From positions 12,090,101 through 12,154,100 of the forward strand of contig NC_003074.8 of the NCBI RefSeq assembly GCF_000001735.4: DNA of 64,000 bases. Reading direction: 5' to 3'. How positions within the stretch are numbered: position 1 is the stretch's first letter; every line of letters begins with the position of its first letter. The stretch comes from Arabidopsis thaliana (Eukaryota > Streptophyta > Magnoliopsida > Brassicales > Brassicaceae). A program made the translations under genes and the position numbers. This document shows positions 11,322-21,104 of the stretch, piece by piece. The notes under the pieces are model-generated. The model saw only the letters and a program-made list of their open reading frames with translations, was not told the DNA's origin and did no database searches.

Positions 11322-12112
11322 TATAACACCCCTGAACCGCTCTAGGCCAAGAACAAATTTGGAAGTATCACAGTTGACTCTCGCAGGCGGCTAACCCAAA
11401 TTCATGGAACACGACCGCTCGCCCAAAGTCGTCCAACCGCGAGAAATCGGTTTACCTTGCTATCATGGCCTAAGGCTTTGCAACCCGTACTGCGATACGC
11501 GAGTTATGATAGTCCGGACATGACTAATTATATCATGGGAGACATGGGTTTACTAAAATCATAGCTTTATTACTATCAATGAAAATATCAAGTTATACAT
11601 ACTATACGCAAAACCTATATCTTTACAAAGATAATGCAAACTACACCGGTTGGCCTAACATCCTTCGCTCCCAAAGGTTACCTCTTAAACAAATTTAGAA
11701 TCTTGAGTAATCTAGCATTAGTCAGTAAATCCGGGATTCTAATAGTATAACCCAACCCAACCCCCAATCTCAAAGAATCAATAACACAAGATTCACAAGC
11801 AATAAATTGAACAACCACGACAGTCTAAAAGAGATTACATCCCTCAATACTATATCGTCATGTAGCGCTTGCCCGGGCATGACCTGCTCCAAACCTTCGT
11901 AAGCCATAACGTTACGGAGTTTCACGCAACGCACAACAGACGGATGGACTATCATGGTTCGCCTAATAATAGTTAACCCCCTCGATCAAAACTCTTGAAA
12001 GTATCCTAGAATACTTCGGCTCATCGCCAACAATCATTCTCTTCTATATTGGCTGATGGTTCTTCGATAGCCATCCCTCGGTCAATTTGTAGTCTTAGTG
12101 AGGGGTATTACA
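11322..12112 (-). repeat. 5' LTR of the nested retrotransposon with about 1.1 kb internal deletion
   Basis: It matches 8213-8960 and 9992-10140 but jumps directly between them at about 11980, where AGTTAACCCCCT runs straight into CGATCAAAACTCTTG. At least one further short piece is missing near 11817 (loss of the sequence equivalent to about 8725-8805). The deletion is in the LTR copy only. Confidence 0.7.
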
Positions 12113-12598
12113 CCCGCCATAGGTATCTATTATCAAAACTATTATTTGATGAGCCTGGTTAATAGGTGTGTAATAAGAATCGGTCTATCTACTAAGGTGA
12201 ACTTATCGAACTCGTTTAGCATGCATGTTTAGGAATAGGGTTTCACTGCACGCCACCGGGAATCTTAGCTCCAAGCATAGTTAATTTCACGGAACACCAC
12301 CGGTTATTCTGATACTATAGTTTGAGTTTAAGAATGGTTCGATAACAACCTAGCTATCAGTAGATCTACTAATCTCTATTTCCTGAGAATACCCTAAACC
12401 TGACTTTTTTCCCATCTGACTTACATCTTGATATTTATTGCTTTTCTATGTTTCTTATTTTGTAATCTATTAGTTTAGTTTAATTTAATAAACAATAGTC
12501 TATTGCGTGATCCGAGAACTTTTTGGAATTCGACCCGTAAGTACTACAATCTCTTATTTAATGAGTGATCTTAAGGAAATTTGACCTACATCAATGAA

Positions 12599-13285
12599 CT
12601 TAGCCGTAAAGCGCTACAACGGCAGTGATGGCTGAGCTACGGTATGGTGCGACTGATTTAAGAAAAAATGGTTGAGTTATGAGAAAACGGCTGACTTATA
12701 GTACAACTCTCTCTCGAGTCATGGCTGACTTAATGAAATTTTTCTGAGTTATGAAATAATTCAGCTTACGTTATGACTGACTTAATGAGATTTGCTGAGT
12801 TATGAGAATTTGAGCATAACCCAACCTAAGTTACGGCAGAGTTTTTACCCTATGGTTGATTGGTCAAAATTTTGGCTAAGTTATTCCCTCGACACAGCTG
12901 AGTCAACTTTTTATGGCTGGCTGAGTTATCAAAGACGATTTAGATGTGGGATATCGTTACGGCTAATTTATGTTCGAGTGTCATAAATCAGCCGTTATGA
13001 GCTGAATTAACGGATAACTCAGCCTAGTTACGACTGACTTAATAGTGAAAGATTAATTATTATAATATCATGCAATTACGGCCGACATATAAAACGAAAC
13101 GACTGAGTTAAAAAATTTCTGTTGAGTTACGACATTAAACGGCTAAATTAACTTGCCGTGTTTTTGTTTTTTTAATTACTGTAGCTTTGACATTAAACGA
13201 CATGTTGCGACTGACTTATAGCTTTGTTTGATGGCTGATTTATTTATGCAAGTTCGTTTGGTGGCTTACTTGCCACTTCATCAAT
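12599..13285. repeat. GGCTGAGTTAT motif array of MULE A
   Basis: Many degenerate copies of (A/G)YGGCTGAGTTAT and its variant GGCTGACTTA occur, mostly in plus orientation. The array is collinear with the inverted 30.68-31.29 kb array of copy B (both contain GCGCTACAACGRCAGT- or GCGATACAACGACAGT-like words next to the LTR insertion point). Confidence 0.8.
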
Positions 13286-13450
13286 TAAAAAATAACGTCG
13301 GATGCAACATTTTATGTCATCATCATCAAAGAAAATACGAAACGCCTTTTTTAATTCGTCTTCTTAACTTGAGTTTTTCACATTACCGGAACTTCTAATT
13401 CGTCATCGTCTTCCTCATTCTTCTTCATTTTCTTTCATCTTTCTCCTAAT

Positions 13451-13680
13451 ATGATTGATTCGATTACGGTAATTGTTGGTAATGAAGTAAAGAATTTGTA
13501 TTTAACACTAACAATAAAGAGTGTAGAGTTATGCAAATAGATGCGAAAACAACGCACAACAAGCTTGTGAAGTTGGTACTCGATGACTATAGATTGAATG
13601 AGTTGAGCCATCAGTTAAAGTTGAGCTAGATGTTCTTGAACAAGGCTATGAACAATATGTCTAATCGTAACAGCTAAGTC
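13451..13680 (+). pseudogene. Remnant of MuDR transposase N-terminus in MULE A
   Basis: ATG at 13451 follows a leader (TTTCTTTCATCTTTCTCC) nearly identical to the leader of the copy B transposase at 30.46 kb. The first codons read like MIDSITVIVG against MAGPVTVIVV in B. After a stop and frame change the sequence continues NKLVKLVLDDYRLNE, which resembles the PB1-like domain seen in element X, then stops again. This fragment retains a piece that copy B has lost. It cannot encode a working transposase. Homology is by eye and the frame shifts are inferred from it. Confidence 0.55.
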
Positions 13681-14008
13681 GTAATAAGTAGATTTACTCG
13701 ATCTTTCGTTTTCCGTGAACCATTATAACTCAGCCGTGGCATGTAAATTTGTTGCAAAACAATAATAGAGAGGAAAACCAAAAAGTTCTTCTTAATAACG
13801 TTAATGACGTGGCTTTTTTTTTTAATGACATAGATTAATATAATTTCCTTAATTATTTTTAATTAAAAAAATAATAAAAAAATCTTAATTAAAAAAAATC
13901 TAACTAAAAGTATTAATTATAATTACACAATAACACAAAACATATAAGTAATTGTAAAAAATATATAATATTCTAACAATATTCCAATATTTTTACAAGA
14001 GAGATTTT

Positions 14009-14017
14009 TATCTTTTA
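14009..14017. other. Target-site duplication of MULE A, right copy
   Basis: TATCTTTTA, exact match to 7299-7307. Confidence 0.75.
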
Positions 14018-14332
14018 TCATTCTCTTTTACTTTTTTTCTAAAATATAATTTTCTAATTATGTACCGTTCTTATTACCGTTGTCTAAAATTTTGATTTTT
14101 TTAATTCCGGTTTTTAAAATTGTGAATTTTTTTTTGTTTTATTGATATGTCGGTGCTATAATAGTTCTATGACGTGGCCACAAAAGAGACACACTCGTAA
14201 GACATGTGTTCAAATCTTGTCCTCATGCAAGGATCATATGAGCCGAAATATTCTCTTATACTCGAAAACCCAATCTTCACATTCTCGTACAATCATCATC
14301 TACACCCAAAAAGAAAAAGGAAAAAAAAATCA

Positions 14333-14776
14333 ATGGCTGAGGAGTTTCATCTTCCTCTAAACCTCACCGAACCAGACCAAACTCCGACCGAAGAAGATTT
14401 CGAAGCAGACACTACATTAATTGACGACGAATACCTCCGTTACCTCCACTACTTGGATTCACGGAGCAATCATGGAGTCAACACGTTTGGATCTTACGAT
14501 GAAATCTTTGGTCTAGTTCTCGGTAATTCATCCTCTTGTACGCGGTGGCTTAACGCAGGGGAGGAACTTCCGGTGGTGGAGTTTACGGCTGAGGAAATGA
14601 TGGAGAGAGGTTTAGTGGTTTGTGCTATATGTAGAGAGGAGCTTGCTGCTAATGAGAGGCTCTCAGAGCTTCCTTGTCGGCATTATTACCATAAAGAGTG
14701 TATCTCGAATTGGTTGAGTAATCGGAACACTTGTCCGCTTTGTCGTCATAACGTGGAATTACCCAACCACGGTTGA
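14333..14776 (+). CDS. RING-H2 finger E3 ubiquitin ligase-type protein, 147 aa, intronless
   Basis: Likely a small E3 ubiquitin-protein ligase. The C-terminal half holds a complete RING-H2 finger: Cys97-x2-Cys100, Cys115, His117, His120, Cys123, Cys134-x2-Cys137, with the spacing C-x2-C-x14-C-x-H-x2-H-x2-C-x10-C-x2-C and the conserved Trp after the sixth ligand. The N-terminal 90 residues are acidic and have no recognised domain; there is no signal peptide or membrane segment. I chose ATG 14333 (context AAAAATCAATGGC) rather than an upstream in-frame ATG at 14204, because the upstream extension reads as untranslated leader. A single exon is normal for this family. The gene stands between MULE A (right end 14008) and MULE B (left end about 15406), so its promoter is confined to roughly 320 bases. 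It may correspond to At3g30460, from memory. Substrate unknown. Confidence 0.85.
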   Translation: MAEEFHLPLNLTEPDQTPTEEDFEADTTLIDDEYLRYLHYLDSRSNHGVNTFGSYDEIFGLVLGNSSSCTRWLNAGEELPVVEFTAEEMMERGLVVCAICREELAANERLSELPCRHYYHKECISNWLSNRNTCPLCRHNVELPNHG

Positions 14777-15396
14777 GATTGTGCATGTAGTATTTTCTTA
14801 TTGTTCCGACCAAACTGTATCCGGAGCCTAAGAGTTTTATTTTTGGTAAATATTATTGTTAATTAGTAACTACTGTATCTAGGTTTTGTTTTCTTGAATA
14901 TGTGTATAGGTTCCTTGTCAATTATAGTCTATCTTTTGCATAGGTTTCTTCAATCTATATGTCACCACTATTAGATTACTCAATTCTTATATTGTCTTAA
15001 TTAAGTCAGACTATTATTGCTTTTCCTTATGTCTTATGTTTCTTTGTTCAACAAAGAGTCGCAACTCGCAACTAATTCCCAACTCAACCAATCACAATAA
15101 CTTGGATAGGGCTGGAGTTTTTCTGTACAGCTGAAAGAGATTAATGGTGTTGGGCTTTGTACTTGATGTCCGTCCGGCTCGGATAATGCCCATTATCGAT
15201 TTCAGAGGAAAGGTCATCAAGCCCAATGCCCAATTTTATTTAACAAATTTGAATCCTTCTCAACTTGTTCTTGTTATTTCTCATCTTGAGTTTGTTATCA
15301 ATTCAACCTTTAGTACAACAACGTTAATAAATAGAAGAAGGAAATTTCCGATCTTTTTCCCGTTGGATTTAGTTTCTATAAAGAAGTTTTGGGCAA
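14777..15396. other. 3' flank of the RING gene; no further gene supported
   Basis: It contains the RING 3'UTR (AT-rich, candidate polyadenylation near 14830-14930). The 91-codon open frame at 15144-15419 runs into the MULE B terminus and shows no family signature, so I do not call it. Confidence 0.5.
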
Positions 15397-15964
15397 TTTA
15401 TAAAAGAAATAATTCCTAAGATTGAAAACATTTGTATGTTTATTCCTAGAATAGAACACATCTTTTTTTTATTATTTAGATGTTTTCAGTAATTGTGTAA
15501 TTATAATTAATACCCCTAATTAGTTTTAATTAATTATTATTATTTAATTCGTTTTTAACTAAAAATTAAATGAAAAAACAGTGATTATACATGTCATTAC
15601 CATAATCCACGTCATTAATCATCTCCAAACCGCATAACGTTCGGGTTTCTTTTTCTTGGCGTTACTGTTCATCATCTCCCAAAAAAAAAAAAACTGTCGC
15701 TTTCTTCCTCTTTCTCTCTCGACGGAACGAAATCGTTCTCTTTCGCCGTTTTGCTATTTTCTCGTCTGTTCCGGCCGAAATTCAGACGCCGGAGTCGCAT
15801 TTCCGTAAGTGCGAAGGCACATCCGACATCTAAGTTCCGGTGAGTATGTTTCTATTAAGTAAGACTCAGACATCTAAGTTCAATCGCAAGTGATTCCCGT
15901 CACTAAAATCGTTTTCCGATGCGTAACGATGGTTTTTAAAGCTGGGTTTTAACGTCGTCGTTGA

Positions 15965-16438
15965 TTGACATATGGTGGCTGATTTCTTAGATCTATTTGA
16001 TTTGACGGCTGAGTTACTGTTTGTTTTCCGACTGATTTATGATTTATCAATTCATCCGTGTCTGAGTTTGTTTTATGTTGTGACTGAGTTATGGTTTAAC
16101 CTTACATCGATGACTGAGTTTCTTTTATATGACGGCTGAGTTTGTTTATGTTATGGCTGAGTTTCTGTTTTGATATAGCTGAGTCTGGTTTATGTTTTAA
16201 CTGAGTTGTTGTTATGTTATGGTTTGACTGAGTTTCTGTTAAGATATGGCTGAGTTAGATTTATCTTATGGCTGAGTTATGTTATGTGTGGCTGAGATTG
16301 GTTTATGTTATGACACAGTTATGTTATCTATGCCTGAGTTAGATTTATGTTTTGCCTGAGTTATGGTATCTGTGGATGAGTTTGTTTTATGTTATGGCTG
16401 AGTTATGGAATGCTTACGGCTGATTTATGGTTATATAA
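15965..16438 (+). repeat. GGCTGAGTTAT array upstream of the DUF1985-Ulp1 gene
   Basis: By my count about 16 copies of TGAGTT/TGATTT preceded by GGC, GAC or GCC occur in some 430 bases, typically GGCTGAGTTATG, all on the plus strand. The array stops exactly at the start codon. Confidence 0.85.
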
Positions 16439-17344
16439 ATGTCTGAAGACCAAGCAAGGGAGTACCCTCCAAGACTTTACCAAGAGGAGGATTCTAATCT
16501 GGAGGGTAAAGGCATTAATCACAACATAAAGCTGGGAGAGTTCCCTGCAATTAGAGAATCAATAGGAAAAGATATATGGGCAGAACTGAAAGAGACAGAG
16601 CCTGGATTAATTGCTAAGCTTGTTGATAGTCATTTTCTATGGTCTGGTAAGACCGTACATTATCTACTATGCAGACAGCTGAGAATACTGAAGAAGGAGC
16701 TTTGGTGTATCCTGGCTGGTAAACCCATCCGGTTTGGATTGAACGAATTTCATCATATCATGGGTTTAAATATAGATCAACTGCCTACAGAAAAGTTTGG
16801 GCCTGAAGCTGACTACAAAGTGTTCTTCAGGGAATTGCGTGTGCCAACCGGTGAAGGTCCTAATCTAGATGAACTTAGGCAGGGCTTAGTAATGTGCAGA
16901 GCTTGGCCTCATGAAAAGCGTAGATGGTTTGGCTTATTGACTCTTCTATCCATTGGACTTTTTGGCTTGCATACTAACTCTAGGATACCATTTGAGAGTG
17001 CCAAAAGAGTTTTCGATGACGAAGCCATGAAGACTTATCCATGGGGTCGGGAAGCATTTGAAGCCCTTGTCGTTTCTATAAAGTTGTTGAGGCATATTGG
17101 CAAGACGTACACCATCAGTGGTCTGGTTTTCGTGTTGCAGGCTTGGGCGTATGATTCAATCATCACCATCGCCGAGCGTTTTGGGAACGTTGTTAAAGCG
17201 GATGAGATTCCGTTGCTTAGATGGGGTGGCAGCCGTACCCGTGCAACTATAGAATCGGCCATTGCTGAAGATATCAAAGCGAATGATGGTGAGGTACGGT
17301 TTCGGCTCTGTTATGTTCTGTTTTTTATCAAATATTTATGTTAC

Positions 17345-17607
17345 GGCTGAGTTAATGTTTTGTTTTTTTGTCAAGTATGTTATGTGAAGGCTGAGTTATT
17401 TTCTGTGAAGGCTGAGTTATGTTCTCTTTTTTTTTTGGCAAATATGTTATGTGATGACCGAGTTATGTTCTATAATGGTTGAGTTATATTAAGTGACGAC
17501 TGAGATATGTTCTGTAATGGCTGAGTTAGCTTAAGTGACGACTGAGTTATCTTAAGTGATGGCTGAGTTAAACATACTGATGGGTTTTATTATCTCTTGT
17601 GTTGTAG
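17345..17607 (+). repeat. Motif array in DUF1985-Ulp1 intron 1
   Basis: About ten GGCTGAGTTAT/GACTGAGTTAT copies in the intron. One more perfect core (GGCTGAGTTA at about 17634) lies inside exon 2 and is translated as KAELSEL. Confidence 0.8.
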
Positions 17608-18324
17608 CTGCGTGTTCGTACAATGGTTGAAAAGGCTGAGTTAAGCGAGCTGTTTCATTCTTGGCCAGACTAATTAGAAGACCCAGCACTGGATAACTTG
17701 ATCCAAGACTTACACGAGCTTAAGCTTGTTAAAGGTTATTGGGATGTGAAGACGAGTGAGAAGAAGAAGAAACTCGTAAAAGATAAAGAAGAGGAGGTGT
17801 CTGAAACTCCCGCAAAGAAGCAGAAGGTCTCTCACAGTGAGGATGTTCATTCTCGTGAGAAAGATGCAGAAAAGAAGAAGAAGAAGAAGAAGAAGGAAGT
17901 AGCTGTCGAATCTGATGAGGACGAGGATGTTCATTCTCGTGAGCAGGATGGTCAGGGAGAACAGCAGTCGCTCGTGGATGTGGTGTCCAACTTGATCTCT
18001 CCCTTAAACTCAAGGTTTGACACCGTTGATACTAGCATAAAAGAAATGTTCTCCCGTCTGGATGTGATTGGAGGTCAAATCGAATCGAGGGTTGAAGCAA
18101 AGTTTGAAGGAAGGTTTGGATCGATTGAGAACGATGTCAAACAGATTAAAGAGTAGCTGAAGGCCATATCTGACTCAAAATCAAGCATATATATTAGAGA
18201 TATGTTTTTAGCCAAAACACAGCCCCAAACGCAGCAAGACAATCCTAAGGCCCAAACTCAACAGACACCAGATGTTCCAAAGAAACCTACAAATAACCAA
18301 TCTGCTACTCCTAGTCCTCCTCCG

Positions 18325-18743
18325 GTAAACTTTTAGTTAGTTATGACCGAGTTATCTGAATATTATTCGGCTGCGTTATAACTTTTAGTTAGTTATGGCT
18401 GAGTTATCTGAATTATACGGCTGAGTTATCTGAATATTTTACGGCTGACTTATCTAAATATTTTACGGCTGAGTTATAAACGTTTGTTAGTTATGGCTGA
18501 GTTGTTTTCATGTTATAAATTTAGTTAGTTATGGCTGAGTTATATGAATATTACACGGCTGAGTTATAAATTTAATTAGTCATGGCTGAGTTATATGAAT
18601 ATGATACGGCTGAGTTTAGTTAGTTATGGCTGAGGTATATGATTATGATACGGCTGAGTTTAGTTAGTTATGACTGAGTTATATTTATACATAGGTATGA
18701 GTTTTCATTATTTAACGCCTGAGTTTTCGTTACGTTTATGTAG
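18325..18743 (+). repeat. Motif array in DUF1985-Ulp1 intron 2
   Basis: About fifteen copies in 400 bases, many in the extended form TAGTTATGGCTGAGTTAT, so this stretch also reads as a degenerate tandem repeat. Confidence 0.8.
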
Positions 18744-19556
18744 TCGAAACAAGCTGATGTTGGGGTAAGTAGGAATCTTGAAGGAGAATTTGATAAGGTC
18801 TCCATTGTGTCTGATTTTGATTTCGTTGAGACTGTTTCTCCTCTCAACCGCCGTTTACGCTCTAGGAAGCCACAATCCCCAAATGTGCCAAAGCAAAAAA
18901 AGGAGAAAACATTAAATGAGCTAATCCAGAAACCGCCAGGGAGAAGAGGAAGAAAGCCTTCGCAGCAGCCTAAAAAGGTGCCTCCTACTGTGCCAAAGAT
19001 TACAATAAAGAAACCAAAACCATCTATTGAAGCTAAGGAAAAAGCTGAGGAAGATTCGGATGTCACGGATAAGGTTGTATCCGAGTATAATGAAATGCTT
19101 CTTGAATCTGATGAAGATGAGGAGGAAACCGAGAGGCTAAAGAGTTTAAAAGAAATTCGGCTCAAAACTGTTAAGCTGGTCCCGGATGGGAGCTCATTGA
19201 TTAACCCCGAAGCTATGCCCACTCACACTTTTCCAGTTATTGGAGACAACAGGCTGAGCTGAATGAGAAAGGGTTGTCTGCCTTCACGAGCAATCTATGA
19301 TCCTCTTGCACCGTTAATCCGGCCAAACTGTAGAAGCTTAAGGCTTATTTGACAAGTCCCGAATGGTATGGCCTTTTATACATTACTAAGTTGATAAATA
19401 CGACATGCTTACACTATTTGTTTATATTAACTTTCTTTACTATTTGTTAGCAAACAACCTTTGGAATATGGGATGGACAAGGTGCTGTTCTACTCTGTTA
19501 TCATGGCCGAAAGAAAGGACTGGCCAGACCCGAAACATGGATGGCTGGGTGATGAT

Positions 19557-19828
19557 GTAAGTTATTGTTAAATTCTGTCTGAGCTTGGCTAATGTTATGG
19601 CTGAGTTATCGTGTCGTTCTGTCTGAGTTAAAGTAGATAATGGCTGACTTACGATGTAAGTTATTGTTATATTCTGTCTGAGTTTGTCTAAGGTTATGGC
19701 TGAGTTATCGTGTCGTTCTGTCTGAGTTAATTTAGCTAATGGCAGATTTATTTAGGTGTTAAGGCTGAGTTTTACTTGGTTACGGCTAAGTTAATGTTGT
19801 GTTTTGTCTTGGTTTTATTTTTGTCCAG
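19557..19828 (+). repeat. Motif array in DUF1985-Ulp1 intron 4
   Basis: Contains a short duplication (GTAAGTTATTGTTA to TCTGTCTGAGTTAA, about 108 bases apart) built of GGCTGAGTTATCG and GTCTGAGTT copies. Acceptor TTTTTGTCCAG at the right edge. Confidence 0.7.
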
Positions 19829-20637
19829 CACATTGCTGCGTATGTGAAAATCCTCACCATGAGGCTCCTGCGAGATCCCACCCCATACTACAGCGAACGC
19901 ATCATGATTCTAGACCCGTGGTTCACGTCAATGTGGACTAGGGATTACACACAGTAGACGATGAAGCCGAAGAGGGTTTCTTTCAAAGGTACCGCGTATG
20001 AAGGTTGGATCAACGGTACGGCTGGAGAAGACCCGACAAACAAGAAGTGGATAACAGATGTGGATCACTTGTATACTATCCTCCAAACCGGAGGTAATCA
20101 TTGGGTGACTCTTCACGTGGACTTGCCTAGGTGTCACGTGGACTGCTATGATTGCATCATCGGATGTCATACAAAGAAAAGCGATGGAAAAATCCTGGAA
20201 CATTGTAGACCGTTCACGAGGATGATTCCACAGATCATGAGCTAACTTATCCCTCCCGAAGTCCGTGTCCCGCAATACGACCAATTTTCATTCCGGCGGA
20301 GGAACATTACAAGGGTCCCGCAGAATACTATCACTGGGGACTGCGGCGTTTACACGTTAAAGATTCTTGAATGTTTATTGCTTGGTGTTTCTTTTGATGG
20401 CCTTACTGATTCAAATATCCAGGGGCTACGGGTTAGGATGGCAACAGAGATCTACGATGAACTACCTCACAGAATGCTCATTCGGTTTTTTGAGACATGA
20501 TTTGCTTTTTCGAACATGTCTGTGTCTTTTGGGATTTTTAGCATGTGATTGTACTAAATATTGACACTTTAGGATTTATAACCAGAATTATGTCTGTATG
20601 AATCTATTATTATGTTAATTATAACAAAAACCAATGT

Positions 20638-20850
20638 AATGGCTGACTTATCATCGCTCGATTCGTTTTACGGCTGATATATGCTAACGTGAAGGCTGAC
20701 TTATCATCGCTCAAATCGTGCTACACGGCTGAGTTATTGTTGTTTAATTCGATGTTTAGCTGAGTTATTATAACGCGGTGGCTGACTTGTCATCACACAA
20801 ATCGTTTGATGGCTGAGTTTGTATAACGTGGTGGTTGACTTGTCAAACCC
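20638..20850 (+). repeat. Motif array between DUF1985-Ulp1 and the small charged-protein gene
   Basis: Alternating GGCTGACTTATCATCGCT, GGCTGAGTTATTGTT and TGGCTGACTTGTC forms. It is followed at 20905-20990 by three copies of GAGGACCAAACGTCGTTA-like words leading to the next promoter. Confidence 0.75.
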
Positions 20851-20992
20851 AAACTTCCCTCCCATCAAATAAACCAGACGTTACTTTAGGACTATACATA
20901 CACCGGTTTACGACACCTGAATAGTCAAGAACCCAAACGTCATTAGAGGACCAAACGTCGTTACGTTAGAGGACCAAACGTCGTTAGAGGAC

Positions 20993-21004
20993 TATATATA
21001 TATA
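20993..21004 (+). promoter_or_regulatory. TATA box of the small charged-protein gene
   Basis: TATATATATATA lies about 100 bases upstream of the ATG at 21105, followed by a CT-rich leader (TTTCCTCTTGTCTTTTC). This is a well-formed plant core promoter, and the only such one clearly visible in MULE B. Confidence 0.6.
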
Positions 21005-21104
21005 CACTGGTTTCCTCTTGTCTTTTCACTTGTCGATTCTTAGCAACTACAACTCTTCATTCTTCTCTTGTCCTTTCTCTGAGAAACAAAACCATTCCGA
21101 GATC

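Larger units (their letters stand above)
8213..12112 (-). mobile_element. Non-autonomous LTR retrotransposon nested in the solo LTR
   Basis: Two direct repeats flank a 1.2-kb interior: 8213-10140 and 11322-12112. Next to the right repeat is GCTCTGATACCA (11306-11317), the complement of an initiator-Met tRNA primer-binding site, so the element is on the minus strand with its 5' LTR at the right. Left of the interior, CCCCTTAATAAA (about 10143-10154) is a polypurine tract on the minus strand. Flanks CCTGC and CCCGC (8208-8212, 12113-12117) are near-identical 5-bp duplications. The interior has no gag or pol, so this is a LARD/TRIM-like element mobilised in trans. Confidence 0.8.
7518..12593 (+). 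mobile_element. Solo LTR of a gypsy/Athila-like retrotransposon (interrupted)
   Basis: It begins TGATATATCCC and ends ATTTGACCTACATCA, preceded by the typical AATTCGACCCGTAAGTACTAC block of Arabidopsis gypsy LTRs. Flanks are ATAAA (7513-7517) and ATGAA (12594-12598). Copy B has the empty site, reading ATTAAATGAACTCAGCC in the equivalent position, so the pre-insertion target ATGAA is seen directly and the left copy carries one change. Excluding the nested element the LTR is about 1.17 kb. No internal domain, so this is a solo LTR. The interior near 8200 and 12120 holds a short palindrome (GATAATAGATATACC / GGTATCTATTATC), which is where the next element inserted. Confidence 0.75.
7308..14008 (-). 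mobile_element. MULE copy A: deleted, non-autonomous member of the same family as copy B
   Basis: Exact 9-bp flanks TATCTTTTA lie at 7299-7307 and 14009-14017, the length expected for a MULE target-site duplication. The left end (GGGAGAGTTACTC, then TAGAAATTAGGTG and CTACTAAACGTTACAGG) matches the inverted right end of copy B at 31.32-31.48 kb. The right end (TAATGACGTGG, then AATTATAATTACACAA) matches the inverted left end of copy B at 15.48-15.62 kb. The two ends of one element do not resemble each other strongly, as in non-TIR MULEs. Minus the nested retroelements, A is about 1.6 kb: termini, GGCTGAGTTAT array, and a remnant of the transposase start. Orientation is opposite to copy B. Confidence 0.8.
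16439..20500 (+). pseudogene. DUF1985-Ulp1 (Kaonashi/VANC-like) gene, disrupted
   Basis: Exons read: 16439-17293, 17608-18324, 18744-19365, 19451-19556, 19829-20500. Exon 1 (285 codons, intact) carries a DUF1985 domain at about residues 50-200 (LLCRQLRILKKELW, FGLNEFHHIMGL, RWFGLLTLLSIGLFGL). Exon 2 is Lys-rich with two DVHSRE repeats and a coiled coil. Exon 3 is basic and acidic linker. Exon 5 holds a C48 Ulp1 SUMO-protease core with His (20099-20101, NHWVTLHVDL), Asp (20150-20152) and Cys (20342-20344, GDCGVYTLK) all present. In-frame stops: TAA 17671, TAG 18154, TAG 19331, TAG 19955, TAA 20243; frame is lost near 19245 and 19310. Several stops replace an expected Gln. DUF1985 is the domain of VANC anti-silencing factors; here it is fused or adjacent to a protease. 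As it stands the product would end at residue 306, after the DUF1985 domain. Introns carry the motif array; exons almost none. Confidence 0.8.

Noticed and set aside
14204..14332. N-terminal extension of the RING protein from an upstream ATG
   Set aside because: The added 43 residues are unlike the family and the sequence looks like a CAA/A-rich leader; ATG 14333 has the better context.
14333..14345. The RING gene start ATGGCTGAGG resembles the MULE motif
   Set aside because: It is followed by GAGTTTCATC, not an array; Met-Ala-Glu-Glu is a common protein start, and the gene lies outside both MULE copies. Chance match.
15144..15419. 91-codon open frame between the RING gene and MULE B
   Set aside because: No recognisable domain, and it crosses the inferred MULE B boundary at 15406.
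13790..15660. A single TIR transposon carrying the RING gene, based on the inverted similarity at 13.80-13.96 and 15.48-15.64 kb
   Set aside because: The same sequences are better explained as ends of copies A and B: A has an exact 9-bp duplication outside them, and motif arrays lie on their outer sides.
18668..19222. 184-codon minus-strand frame opposite the DUF1985-Ulp1 exon 3
   Set aside because: Serine-rich shadow of a lysine/glutamate-rich exon on the plus strand.
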